The notes under the pieces were generated by a model that was not told where the DNA came from, made no database searches, and saw nothing but the letters and a program-made list of their open reading frames with translations. Shown here in pieces: positions 1 through 7,332 of a DNA stretch of 21,547 nt; positions within the stretch are counted from its first letter, which is position 1, and each line of letters starts with the position of its first letter. A program made the position numbers and the translations under genes. The DNA comes from JBLHLB01 sp047618505 (GTDB taxonomy: Bacteria > Planctomycetota > UBA1135 > GCA-002686595), in NCBI GenBank assembly GCA_047618505.1, contig JBLHLB010000031.1, positions 1 through 21,547 of the forward strand. The letters are read 5' to 3'.

Positions 1-102
1 GGACGACTGGCCCGTCGCCTGCGAGACGCCCGTTTGGGGTCCGACGGTGGCCCCGGAGGCCAAGAGGCCAGCGGCGATGAGCGAGAGAGTCGAAGTCAGC
101 AT
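1..102 (-). CDS. Secreted protein, N-terminal fragment (runs off the left edge)
   Basis: Reading the reverse strand from an ATG at 102-100 gives 34 codons open to the window edge. The N-terminus begins MLTSTLSLIAAGLLASGATV, a plausible Sec signal peptide with a short hydrophobic core but no clear positively charged n-region. The rest of the protein lies outside the window, so no function can be given. The upstream sequence shows no Shine-Dalgarno motif. Instead a run of twelve C (G on the + strand, 118-129) sits 15 bases before the start codon. The frame stays open upstream of the ATG without another ATG, and the signal-like N-terminus is the reason for choosing this start. The gene lies 238 bases downstream of the phosphoesterase gene on the same strand and may be cotranscribed with it or have its own promoter. 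Confidence 0.55.
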   Translation of the reverse strand, partial: MLTSTLSLIAAGLLASGATVGPQTGVSQATGQSS

Positions 103-117
103 GTTGATGAGGGGTGC

Positions 118-129
118 GGGGGGGGGGGG
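118..129. repeat. Homopolymer of 12 G (12 C on the coding strand)
   Basis: Twelve consecutive G residues on the + strand lie 15 bases upstream of the start codon of the leftward gene at 1-102. This is the longest mononucleotide run I see in the window. In a leader or promoter, tracts of this length are prone to slipped-strand length changes and in some bacteria cause phase-variable expression. Whether it varies here is unknown, and homopolymer miscalls are also possible. Confidence 0.8.
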
Positions 130-340
130 AGCATTCTTGGTGGATGAGATACCAAGGGTCCGAATTGGTCGGTTTGAACTCGATTCAGGTTCCCCTCGAT
201 CGAGCGATCCAGCGACAAAACTCATGGGAAAGCAGCCGTTTAGGGGCAGTGGAGGCCCGGATTCCGAGTGGATTGCCGGGTGCATGGCCCCGGCGAGCAT
301 TTCAAGTCGGGCCCTCGGTCGGGGTCCTCAATGGAGACCC

Positions 341-2308
341 TTACTGAAGAGCGGGGACGACCTCGGCACCGCCAGCGCAGGTTGCGTGGGCAGCCTCGTC
401 GGACCAGTCCCAGAGCCAAGGACCGCGACGGGCATCCATGTGCAGCAAGAGAACGGTGCTCGAATCGCTTTCGTGTTTGGGGGCGGGGGCAAAGCTGCCG
501 CCGCTATAACGAGCCACCGAGGAGATGCGCACCTCATCCAGCGACCCTCTTAGGAGATCGCGGACCGCGCCTCCATTGGCGGGGTCGCCTCCGATCACAA
601 GGGGGACATTGCGAAGTGTCCGCTTACCGCCCGCGGCGGTTGCGGCGACAAGCTTGCCGTTCACATAGAGGCGCAGTTCCGAGCCGTCAAAAACGCCTGC
701 TACGTGCGACCAAACACCCGACTCCAGCCGCATCTCTGCGTTCTCTACACTGACGTACTTGCCGTTCAGGTGGACAAGGAACTTGGGTGACCCAGCGTTG
801 AGCATGAGGCCGAACTCGGAACTTTCGGTCTTCTGGAGAATGCCCTGGTTCCCTGTCAGATTCGCGGGGTTCACAAGGGCCTCGACCGTAAACGCACCGT
901 CAGGGAGGTGTAGATCTTTGTGGGGCACGCTGGCGTGGGCGCTACCGTCGAGTTGCAGAACACCTTCTTGCGGGGCAACGGCGGGGGGGGCAAGGGCGGA
1001 ACGATCCAGAGCCAGGGTCTGAGTCTTGAGTGGCAGTGCGATGCGCACCTTAGGCGAGACCGCAACTACGGCTTCAATGTCAACCTGGGGCAGGTGCATG
1101 TCCGTGTCCAAGGCGCCGGCGGTACGAAGCAAGTTCAGCTCGAGGGAGCCGCTTTCCCCTGGAGCGATTCGTAAGAGTCTCGGGCCCGTGTTGAAGTGCC
1201 AACGCGAGTCGTCGGAACGCGGAGTAAGCACGACCTCCAGTCGATGCTCGGAGGGGTTGTTCAGGGAGAGCTCGAATGACGCATCCAGGGATCCGTCCTG
1301 TTCGAAGGCTGGCTCTCGGCTAACTTCCACCCGCATGTCGCGTGCCAGAACTCGGCAGACATCCCCAAGCTTGCCGGTGATGGAGCGCGGATCGTCGGCG
1401 CTTCCAACGGGGTAGGAAACCACGTCAATGCCATCGCCGCGTACGGTCACGTAGGCGTAGTGGTGCAGCCAGCCCGCTTCGGGAACATAGCCGCCTTGGT
1501 TCCCGCCAACGGTGGCCAGGGTGAAATACTCAATGCCATCCTGCAGCCCGTCGTAGCGCATGCGATGGATGTGCCCTGCGAAGACCGCCGTGACATTCCC
1601 CGCGGCCACAAGGCGGTCATGCACGTGCTTCCAATCATCGCCGTACCCGCCCTCAAGCCAGCGCGGGTGGTGCAGGAAGACAAAGACGTGGCGGGCGTTT
1701 GCTACCTGCGTGAGGCTCTCGTCAAGCCAGGAGAATTGTTCGGCGCTTAGGCGTTGGGATTCGGCGTTGCTAAAGGTCTTTGCGCGGCCATCGGGCGCAC
1801 CCTCATCAGTGTAGAGCACGAGGAACGCGCTGTCCTTATGGCGGAAGCCGTACCAAAGGGGACCGAAGTGTTCTTCGTAGAGGGATTCGTTTTCGCCCTC
1901 GGGACGCTGGCCGTCGGGTCCGCGCCAATAGACATCGTGATTGCCGGCGACGGGGAACCAGGCGCAATCCAGCTGGTCCATGATGCCCTTGTACTCGTGC
2001 ATCTGCTCGACCCACGGGCCGCTCTCGCTGTAGCCCTGAATCAGATCGCCGACGGTCATGACCAGGTCAGGTCCAAGAAGGTTTACCTCGTCGACGGCGT
2101 CTCGGAGCACACGGACTCCCTCGGCTGGACCACCGGTTCGGTCGCCGAACACGCCAAAGGTAAAGGACTCGGTTTGTTCCGGGAGGGCTAGCTCTTGGGC
2201 ATCCGGTCGATCGGTCCAGAACAGATCCCGCGAGGCGGGACGGGGACCGAAGGATGCGCCGGCATAGGCCAGTCCGCAGAGTGTCAGCAGAAGGAATAGA
2301 CGTCGCAT
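341..2308 (-). CDS. Secreted calcineurin-like metallophosphoesterase with C-terminal LamG/concanavalin-like domain
   Basis: The 655-residue protein begins with a signal peptide (MRRLFLLLTLCGLAYAGA). Residues about 50-300 carry the full metallophosphoesterase signature in order: D56 in FGDRTG, G87-D88 in VGDLI, the GNHD block at 122-125, the HH pair at 213-214 and GHIH at 245-248. These are the two-metal ligands and catalytic residues of the calcineurin-like family. Residues about 330-440 look like a beta-sandwich linker. Residues about 450-600 form a LamG/concanavalin-like jelly roll (FTVEALVNP, WSHVAGVFDGSELRLYVNG, GSLDEVRIS), a fold that often binds polysaccharide. The likely role is hydrolysis of a phosphoester outside the cytoplasm, with the lectin domain tethering the enzyme to a glycan; the substrate is unknown. 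The ATG at 2308 is chosen because it starts the signal peptide. It lies 100 bases downstream of the FUN14-like gene on the same strand. Confidence 0.9.
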   Translation of the reverse strand: MRRLFLLLTLCGLAYAGASFGPRPASRDLFWTDRPDAQELALPEQTESFTFGVFGDRTGGPAEGVRVLRDAVDEVNLLGPDLVMTVGDLIQGYSESGPWVEQMHEYKGIMDQLDCAWFPVAGNHDVYWRGPDGQRPEGENESLYEEHFGPLWYGFRHKDSAFLVLYTDEGAPDGRAKTFSNAESQRLSAEQFSWLDESLTQVANARHVFVFLHHPRWLEGGYGDDWKHVHDRLVAAGNVTAVFAGHIHRMRYDGLQDGIEYFTLATVGGNQGGYVPEAGWLHHYAYVTVRGDGIDVVSYPVGSADDPRSITGKLGDVCRVLARDMRVEVSREPAFEQDGSLDASFELSLNNPSEHRLEVVLTPRSDDSRWHFNTGPRLLRIAPGESGSLELNLLRTAGALDTDMHLPQVDIEAVVAVSPKVRIALPLKTQTLALDRSALAPPAVAPQEGVLQLDGSAHASVPHKDLHLPDGAFTVEALVNPANLTGNQGILQKTESSEFGLMLNAGSPKFLVHLNGKYVSVENAEMRLESGVWSHVAGVFDGSELRLYVNGKLVAATAAGGKRTLRNVPLVIGGDPANGGAVRDLLRGSLDEVRISSVARYSGGSFAPAPKHESDSSTVLLLHMDARRGPWLWDWSDEAAHATCAGGAEVVPALQ

Positions 2309-2408
2309 GGGAAGAGCCTAACTCCACCCGGGACTGACCCGTGCTTTCCTCGACCCGAAGATCAGGCGTCAAGTCCCTCGTGCTCTCTGTGAGTGGACTC
2401 CGCGGGAC

Positions 2409-2993
2409 TCAACTGCGCTTGAAGCCAGCTACGAGTCCGGCGCCTGAGAATACGGTGGCCGGGACCATGCCCTGGAGGAACTCCATGAAGCCATCCGCGT
2501 TCGCTGCGACGCGCCCCGCCAGGCCGTCGTAGGCGTCTCTAATCGAGTCCCATGGGACGTCGACTCCAGCGTATTGCAGTCCGAACAGGATGAGGAAGAT
2601 GATCCCTGCGCCGAATGCCGCGATCTTGAATGCGGTTCGTAGAACGAGTCCGATGCTAAAGCCAAGGAAGAAGCCGAAGCCTCCCTGGAGGAAGAAGGGG
2701 GACCAGCTTGCGGCGGGGGAGCCAGCACTGCCGTCGGCACCATCCGCGTCCGGAAGTTGGCTGCCATCCGGAAGGAAGTTGCCGCTGTATTCCGTGGCGC
2801 CGTCACGCGGCTTCTCGCCGGAAGAGAGATCCCCGGAGCCATCTACAGGTTGCGCATCCGAGGTCCCACTAAAGCGTAGGGCGATACCAGCGATGACGAA
2901 GCAGCCGGCCAGGACCAGCAGGAGCTTCTTCCAAGCGGGCATCCGGGTGGAATCCGCAGCCTGGGCTTCCTCTGAGTCGTGATCCTTCACCAT
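2409..2993 (-). CDS. FUN14-like membrane protein
   Basis: The 194-residue protein has a hydrophobic helix near residues 24-41, a low-complexity acidic Gly/Ser/Asp/Pro linker (about 43-98), then a glycine-rich hydrophobic block at 103-141 (GGFGFFLGFSIGLVLRTAFK and an adjoining helix). The block ends in a PWDSIRDAYD-like amphipathic turn and is followed by a last hydrophobic segment at about 165-190. The GGFGFFLGFSIG pattern followed by a second helix and a Trp-containing amphipathic stretch is typical of the FUN14 family, small membrane proteins found in bacteria, archaea and mitochondria (FUNDC1). Bacterial function is not established. An in-frame ATG 34 codons upstream (3095) exists, but the extra residues look non-coding. 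The ATG at 2993 has GGGAG about 13 bases upstream. It is divergent from the NTPase gene at 3169, with a shared 175-base intergenic region. Confidence 0.7.
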   Translation of the reverse strand: MVKDHDSEEAQAADSTRMPAWKKLLLVLAGCFVIAGIALRFSGTSDAQPVDGSGDLSSGEKPRDGATEYSGNFLPDGSQLPDADGADGSAGSPAASWSPFFLQGGFGFFLGFSIGLVLRTAFKIAAFGAGIIFLILFGLQYAGVDVPWDSIRDAYDGLAGRVAANADGFMEFLQGMVPATVFSGAGLVAGFKRS

Positions 2994-3168
2994 GGCGTCA
3001 TAGTAGCTCCCGGGCGAGCGGAGTGCCCGTGACTCTCGAGCTCCTTCTGTCTGTCTTGCCTCGCAACCGTAGGGGGACCCTGGAACCTTTGCCAAGAGTT
3101 CGTAGGCTCAGGCCCCCGCATTCGTCTACCGGCGACCCGATTCCCCCCCGAAACGAGACAGAGAAGCT

Positions 3169-4677
3169 ATGTTCGTTGAGACCTGGAGAAAGCACTGGGG
3201 TTTGACCCAGGACCCCTTTGCCTGTGAGGACGCGGACAAGGATCAGATTCTGTCGCGTATGGACACGGAGGCCGTGCACTCCGGCTTCGACCGCCTCTTT
3301 GGAGATCCCCAATCGCCTGCGCCGGGGATTGTCTTTGGGGAGAAGGGCAGTGGCAAGAGCGGGCTGCGCCTGACCATGAAGCGGCGCATCCGTGACTACA
3401 ACGAGTCCAGCTCCGAGGGGAAGGTCTTCTGTTCGGAGTACAACGACTTTGACGTCTTCCTGGAGCACTTCCGTCGTGCCGTCGGTGCCAAGGGTGAGCC
3501 CTCTGAGGTGGCCGACAAGATGATGCGTGAGTGGACCACTTCGGACCACTTGGACGCGATGTTGTCCCTAGGGGTGACGGAGCTGATCGATCAGGTCCTT
3601 GATGGTCGACTCAAGATGAAGGCGCTAAACCGCAAGCAGCGCGTGGATCTGCTTCTCCTCGGTGCGCTGTACTACGATTCCCACCAACGTTCAACCGAGG
3701 ACGCCCTTGGGCGTTTGCGCTCCGTTGTGCGAGTCGGCACCGGGCGAGTTGTGTTGGCAAAGATTGGGCGTGGACTGCTGAGCATCGTTGGTGCGGCCTT
3801 GATCGCCTTGCCCTTCGTGGGCCCTGCCTTCGATATGGAGGTTTCTGGATCCTGGATGCTCTGGGGATTGCCCGGTGCGGCGATCCTGACGGCCGTATGG
3901 GGGACGAGCCTGTGGAAGAGTGCTCAACGTGGCAAGCAAGCCCTGGGCGCAGCTCGCAGTATCCGCGTCTTACAGCGCGACCCCAGTCCCCTGCGTTTTC
4001 TCCTGGAGTGCATTCCCGCGGACCTGTGCGGCGAGTTCGTGCTGCCCAAGGGGGCGGACGAGGCGACACGCTACGACTACCTAACGCGCTTCAACGAGAT
4101 CCTCGGGGTGGCGGGTTTCCGTTGCTGGTATGTGCTCTTCGACCGCGTTGATGAACCCTCGCTCCTGAATGTCGAAAATGGCAATCCGGGGCGGCGTTTC
4201 GTCGAGGCGCTGCTGGATCACAAGTTGTTGCAGCTCTCGGGGCTGGCCCTGAAGGCGTTCTTACCCATCGAGTTGGACGAGATCTACCGCAACGCTTCGC
4301 CCCAGGAGCTCAAGCGCATGCGACTGGAGAAGTCGAATTTGGTGGAGAAGCTGGACTGGACCGGGCAAGAGCTCTACGAGATCGCCACGCGGCGGTTGCG
4401 CTCATGCACAGTCGATGGTGCCCGCGCGAATTCCCTGGGGGATCTCTTTGCCGAAGAGTTCGACCATCAACACCTGCGACAGACCCTAGAAACCCTGGCA
4501 ACGCCGCGCTATGCCCTAGGATTTTTGGCTTCGGTCATGCGTGAGTACGCACGCAATATGCCCGATGACCTGCAAGAGGACTCCGACGATTGGTTCATCA
4601 CGCGGAGCCACTTTGACGTGGTCCGCACCGGCTGGGTAGATCGTGCGGAAATCATGCGTCGCAAGCTAAACACATAG
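3169..4677 (+). CDS. Membrane-anchored P-loop NTPase, KAP-like layout
   Basis: The 502-residue protein starts with MFVETWRKHWGLTQDPF, an opening like that of ExeA/GspA-type AAA ATPases. A clean Walker A lies at 57-64 (GEKGSGKS). Two hydrophobic helices at about 204-221 and 228-246 form a hairpin. A Walker B-like strand follows at about 319-329 (WYVLFDRVDE), with a possible sensor strand at about 359-370 (LALKAFLPIELDE) and an ELYEIATRRL helix typical of STAND/AAA lid regions near 401-410. Having the membrane hairpin between Walker A and Walker B is the hallmark layout of KAP NTPases; the protein also resembles the Sll1717-type P-loop ATPases. The catalytic part should face the cytoplasm. No Shine-Dalgarno is well placed (GAGAAG only 2 bases before ATG). 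It is convergent with the dynamin-like gene. The exact subfamily is uncertain, and no enzymatic substrate beyond an NTP can be proposed. Confidence 0.75.
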   Translation: MFVETWRKHWGLTQDPFACEDADKDQILSRMDTEAVHSGFDRLFGDPQSPAPGIVFGEKGSGKSGLRLTMKRRIRDYNESSSEGKVFCSEYNDFDVFLEHFRRAVGAKGEPSEVADKMMREWTTSDHLDAMLSLGVTELIDQVLDGRLKMKALNRKQRVDLLLLGALYYDSHQRSTEDALGRLRSVVRVGTGRVVLAKIGRGLLSIVGAALIALPFVGPAFDMEVSGSWMLWGLPGAAILTAVWGTSLWKSAQRGKQALGAARSIRVLQRDPSPLRFLLECIPADLCGEFVLPKGADEATRYDYLTRFNEILGVAGFRCWYVLFDRVDEPSLLNVENGNPGRRFVEALLDHKLLQLSGLALKAFLPIELDEIYRNASPQELKRMRLEKSNLVEKLDWTGQELYEIATRRLRSCTVDGARANSLGDLFAEEFDHQHLRQTLETLATPRYALGFLASVMREYARNMPDDLQEDSDDWFITRSHFDVVRTGWVDRAEIMRRKLNT

Positions 4678-4786
4678 TCTGCGGTGGCAATTCGGTCACT
4701 GTCAGATCAGAGCTGTGATGCAGCCCTTGATGCGCATGCCGAAGAGCCCGCTCGATGCCCATGGAACAGAGAAGGCCCATGGCAAT

Positions 4787-4836
4787 CAAGAAGCGGTGAG
4801 TGAAGATCCTATAGGGACTTCACTCACCGCTTCTTG
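4787..4836. terminator. 50-base inverted repeat between convergent genes, probable bidirectional terminator
   Basis: Two perfect 19-base arms, CAAGAAGCGGTGAGTGAAG at 4787-4805 and its exact reverse complement at 4818-4836, flank a 12-base loop that itself contains the palindrome CCTATAGG. The element sits in the middle of the 238-base gap between the ends of the convergent NTPase and dynamin-like genes, the usual position for a shared terminator. It lacks the trailing T-run of a classic intrinsic terminator on either strand, so it may instead act as an RNA-processing or protein-binding site. Just upstream, GCCCATGG occurs twice (4757-4764 and 4775-4782). Nothing else is recognisable in the gap 4678-4915. 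Confidence 0.6.
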
Positions 4837-4915
4837 AACAGGAGTTGCAGCAACCGTGCTGCCGAAAGTTACGGACGCACTTGACTGCTGACGGATGGGG
4901 CAGGAGCCCCGGGGA

Positions 4916-7009
4916 CTATTCGATTTCCTCTAGTTCGCGAACGGGTGCAGGCGGTTCGATGACCACGTCCATGAGGTCGGGGCTCTCACCGTCGCCGTGA
5001 CGGCGGCGGAGGTCTTCGACATCGCGTCGCGAGGCGGCGCCGAGGTCCTTGACCTGGTTCAAGAGAGCGAGGATCTCCTGGGATTCATCCAGCCCCGTTC
5101 GCAGGGAGGTTTCCTCTTCGCCAAGGGTGCGACGTCGATCCAGCAGAGCCTCACGCATGGCGTCCGAAAGACGGCGCGTGTAGGTCGCGAGGAACCCGCG
5201 GCGGACAGTCTCAGTGGCGGAGGGGAAGAACTCACCCTTGTGGCGATCGATTGCTTGAGAGAGCGCTTCCCGCGCGGGATCGCCAAGTCGTGTGTTCTTT
5301 ACGGACACCGAGATGCGCACGGAGGGATGCTCGGTGGGGCCGAACATCAGTCGCGACATGGTGGCCTGGCTGCGGAAGAGGATCCAATCCCAGAAGACTT
5401 TCTTGCGAACGGGGATGTCCTGGGCCTGGAAGGGCTTGCGAGTTTGCCCCATCTGGACCCTGGCCTTGGCTCCGGCCAGGGCGTCACGGGCCAGGAGCTC
5501 TGTGTCTAGTCCGGCAACCGACAGCAGCTCCTTGATCTCCTCTTCCACCTCGAGTCCGCCGACGCTGGCGGAGGCTTCCTGGGAGAGGGTGTCGTGGAGG
5601 AAGCGCGCGAGCTCGTCACGGTGCTCCTCAAGGCTAGGGGCCAATTCATCCTCTAGCAGGGATTGCAGGCTAGCGTCGTTCTCGAACCAATCCTCTAGGG
5701 ACTGATCGAGGGACTCGGAGGTGCGCTCCTCTGCCCCGCGGGCGCGATCACGGAAAATCGATGCGAGGCGATCTTCGAAGCCGATGAAGGCGTGTTCCCA
5801 GTCGTAGCTTTCAAGATCGCCTACGGCGGACAGGCGTTCGTGCTTGTCACGCAGTTGCTCCTCAAGGTCGCGCACCCTCTGGCGCAATTGCTCAACTCCG
5901 GGGCGGCGGTTGATGTCGTCGATGTCCGACGTGAGCATCTCTGCCCGGCGCAGACTGTCGTTGACGAATGCCACGAGGTAATCGGTGGAGTTGAGGTAGT
6001 CCGCCAGGTCTTTCTGGAAGACGTCGAAGCTCGCGCGCCCTTTGAACTGGCCGCTGTCGTCCTCGACCGCTTCACCCTTGAGGCGCGCACTTGCCGCCTG
6101 CAAAAGGTCAATGGGGTAGATCGCCAGTCGCCCTTCATCGGCAGCGCGCTTGAGGGGCGCGCTCATGGCGTAATTCTGGAAAGCCTCAATCACGCCTAGG
6201 GGGTTCTTCTGCTCGAGGCTGGGGATCAGCTCACCGTTGGGTCCCACATCGCGCTTGGATGTGTCGACGTTGACCACCAGGAAGATGCGGCTGAAGAGTC
6301 CCAGGAGCTGATTGAACTCGTTGAAGACCTGCTCGAGGAAGAGGTTGTCACTCTTGACGACGAAGATTGCGCAGGCCGCTGCATTGCGGAACTCACGCGT
6401 CATTCGGTCGTACCCGAACTTCATCCGGCTATAGAGACCTGGAGTGTCCACAAGGACTGCGCCCGAGGCTTCAAGGTCGCCGGCGGGGACACGCACATCG
6501 ATACGACGCACGGCTTGGGGGAAGTCGGTGGCGGGGTCGAACTCATCCGCGCGGCCCTCGTCTTCGGCTTTGCGTAGGGCACCGATCAGCTCGCTGTGGG
6601 CCCGCTGGATTTGCATCTGCAGGGAGGCCGTGTCGCCGAGGGTCTCCGTACCGCCGTGGTAGCGCGTAACAGTGAATGAGCGTGTAGGCGAGTCCGACAC
6701 GTAGACCATGGCGGGGTAGGCAGGCAGGCTTGAGACCTCACTGACGTAGGCCGCTGAGAGAGCGTTCATCAAGGTCGACTTGCCACTCTTGAGGGGGCCG
6801 AAGATCAACACGAAGGCGTGCTGATCGGCGACTTTGTCTACCAATGCACCCAGCTGGTGCCGAACTTCGCGAAGATCCGGTAGCACATCCTTGCCGGGGA
6901 AATCATCGCCGGTCCAGGACAGCTTCTCCGCAGCATCGTCGAGGGGCTGCAGTAGGGTTCGAAGTGTCGTAACGAATTCTTCCGAGAAGTTGCGGAGAAG
7001 GGTGCGCAT
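4916..7009 (-). CDS. Dynamin-like GTPase
   Basis: The 697-residue protein has the dynamin-family G domain. G1 lies at 71-78 (GPLKSGKS), followed by TLMNAL. G3 is DTPG at 188-191, after a hydrophobic strand (AVLVD). After the strand RIFLVV, the expected N/TKxD G4 motif is irregular: NVD at 247-249, with SKRD at 251-254 as the alternative. Helical stalk-like sequence fills residues about 330-490, with strong coiled coil near 370-395 (EQLRQRVRDLEEQLRDKHER). A basic-aromatic patch at about 535-557 (RKKVFWDWILFRSQATMSRL) could be the membrane-touching paddle. The C-terminal part is again helical. Bacterial dynamin-like proteins bind, fuse or remodel membranes using GTP. The ATG at 7009 begins a sensible amphipathic helix; no Shine-Dalgarno is evident. 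It is divergent from the Rieske gene and convergent with the membrane NTPase gene. Confidence 0.88.
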   Translation of the reverse strand: MRTLLRNFSEEFVTTLRTLLQPLDDAAEKLSWTGDDFPGKDVLPDLREVRHQLGALVDKVADQHAFVLIFGPLKSGKSTLMNALSAAYVSEVSSLPAYPAMVYVSDSPTRSFTVTRYHGGTETLGDTASLQMQIQRAHSELIGALRKAEDEGRADEFDPATDFPQAVRRIDVRVPAGDLEASGAVLVDTPGLYSRMKFGYDRMTREFRNAAACAIFVVKSDNLFLEQVFNEFNQLLGLFSRIFLVVNVDTSKRDVGPNGELIPSLEQKNPLGVIEAFQNYAMSAPLKRAADEGRLAIYPIDLLQAASARLKGEAVEDDSGQFKGRASFDVFQKDLADYLNSTDYLVAFVNDSLRRAEMLTSDIDDINRRPGVEQLRQRVRDLEEQLRDKHERLSAVGDLESYDWEHAFIGFEDRLASIFRDRARGAEERTSESLDQSLEDWFENDASLQSLLEDELAPSLEEHRDELARFLHDTLSQEASASVGGLEVEEEIKELLSVAGLDTELLARDALAGAKARVQMGQTRKPFQAQDIPVRKKVFWDWILFRSQATMSRLMFGPTEHPSVRISVSVKNTRLGDPAREALSQAIDRHKGEFFPSATETVRRGFLATYTRRLSDAMREALLDRRRTLGEEETSLRTGLDESQEILALLNQVKDLGAASRRDVEDLRRRHGDGESPDLMDVVIEPPAPVRELEEIE

Positions 7010-7332
7010 CAGTGGAGTCGGCAGCAGCTAGGGTCCTTGTGGGAGAGTCAATTCTCCCAAGCTGTGGCCCGCCTTCAAGGGACTAACGCGCCTTCTTCAC
7101 TCCCGCGGCAAGTCGATCCCGCGTGTGGGCCTTCCGGTGGCCAGCACTGGTCCTTCTCGATTTATTTTTTACGGTCTATGTGTGGGGGTGGTGCCGCTTT
7201 ACAGGCCCCTGCTGTCTGCTTTCGTGGGCAGGACCCGGGCAATTCTCCCAATGCATTGTCTTGGTACGCTGGGTGCATGTGCCCAATGGACGCCGCCTTC
7301 AAAGATTGCGGTCAAACTAGGAAGGATTGATT
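7010..7332. other. Divergent intergenic region between dynamin-like and Rieske genes
   Basis: These 323 bases separate two genes transcribed away from each other, so promoters for both should lie here. A 7-bp hairpin (TGGGAGA, six-base loop, TCTCCCA) lies at 7040-7059, 31 bases upstream of the dynamin-like start. The 12-mer CAATTCTCCCAA occurs twice, at 7049-7060 and 7240-7251, and could be an operator. An AT-rich island (TTTATTTTTTACGG, near 7160-7173) stands out in GC-rich surroundings and is the best place for a promoter, though I cannot assign -35 and -10 boxes with confidence. Small open frames crossing the region do not look coding. Confidence 0.5.
7319..7326 (+). promoter_or_regulatory. 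Strong ribosome binding site deciding a TTG start
   Basis: AGGAAGGA is one of the few strong Shine-Dalgarno sequences in the window. The first in-frame TTG (7327) follows it with no spacer, while the second TTG (7333) is six bases away, the normal spacing. This favours 7333 as the Rieske gene start. Confidence 0.65.

Noticed and set aside
47..753. Rightward open frames at the left end, up to 168 codons
   Set aside because: They read through the G-tract and antisense to the well-supported phosphoesterase gene, and their low-complexity products match no family I know.
1754..2191. Rightward 145-codon frame inside the phosphoesterase gene
   Set aside because: It is the antisense shadow of the metallophosphoesterase catalytic domain, whose motifs are intact on the other strand.
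2994..3095. Upstream extension of the FUN14-like gene by 34 codons
   Set aside because: The added residues are Arg/Ser/Gly-rich, without hydrophobic or conserved character, and would occupy most of the divergent promoter region.
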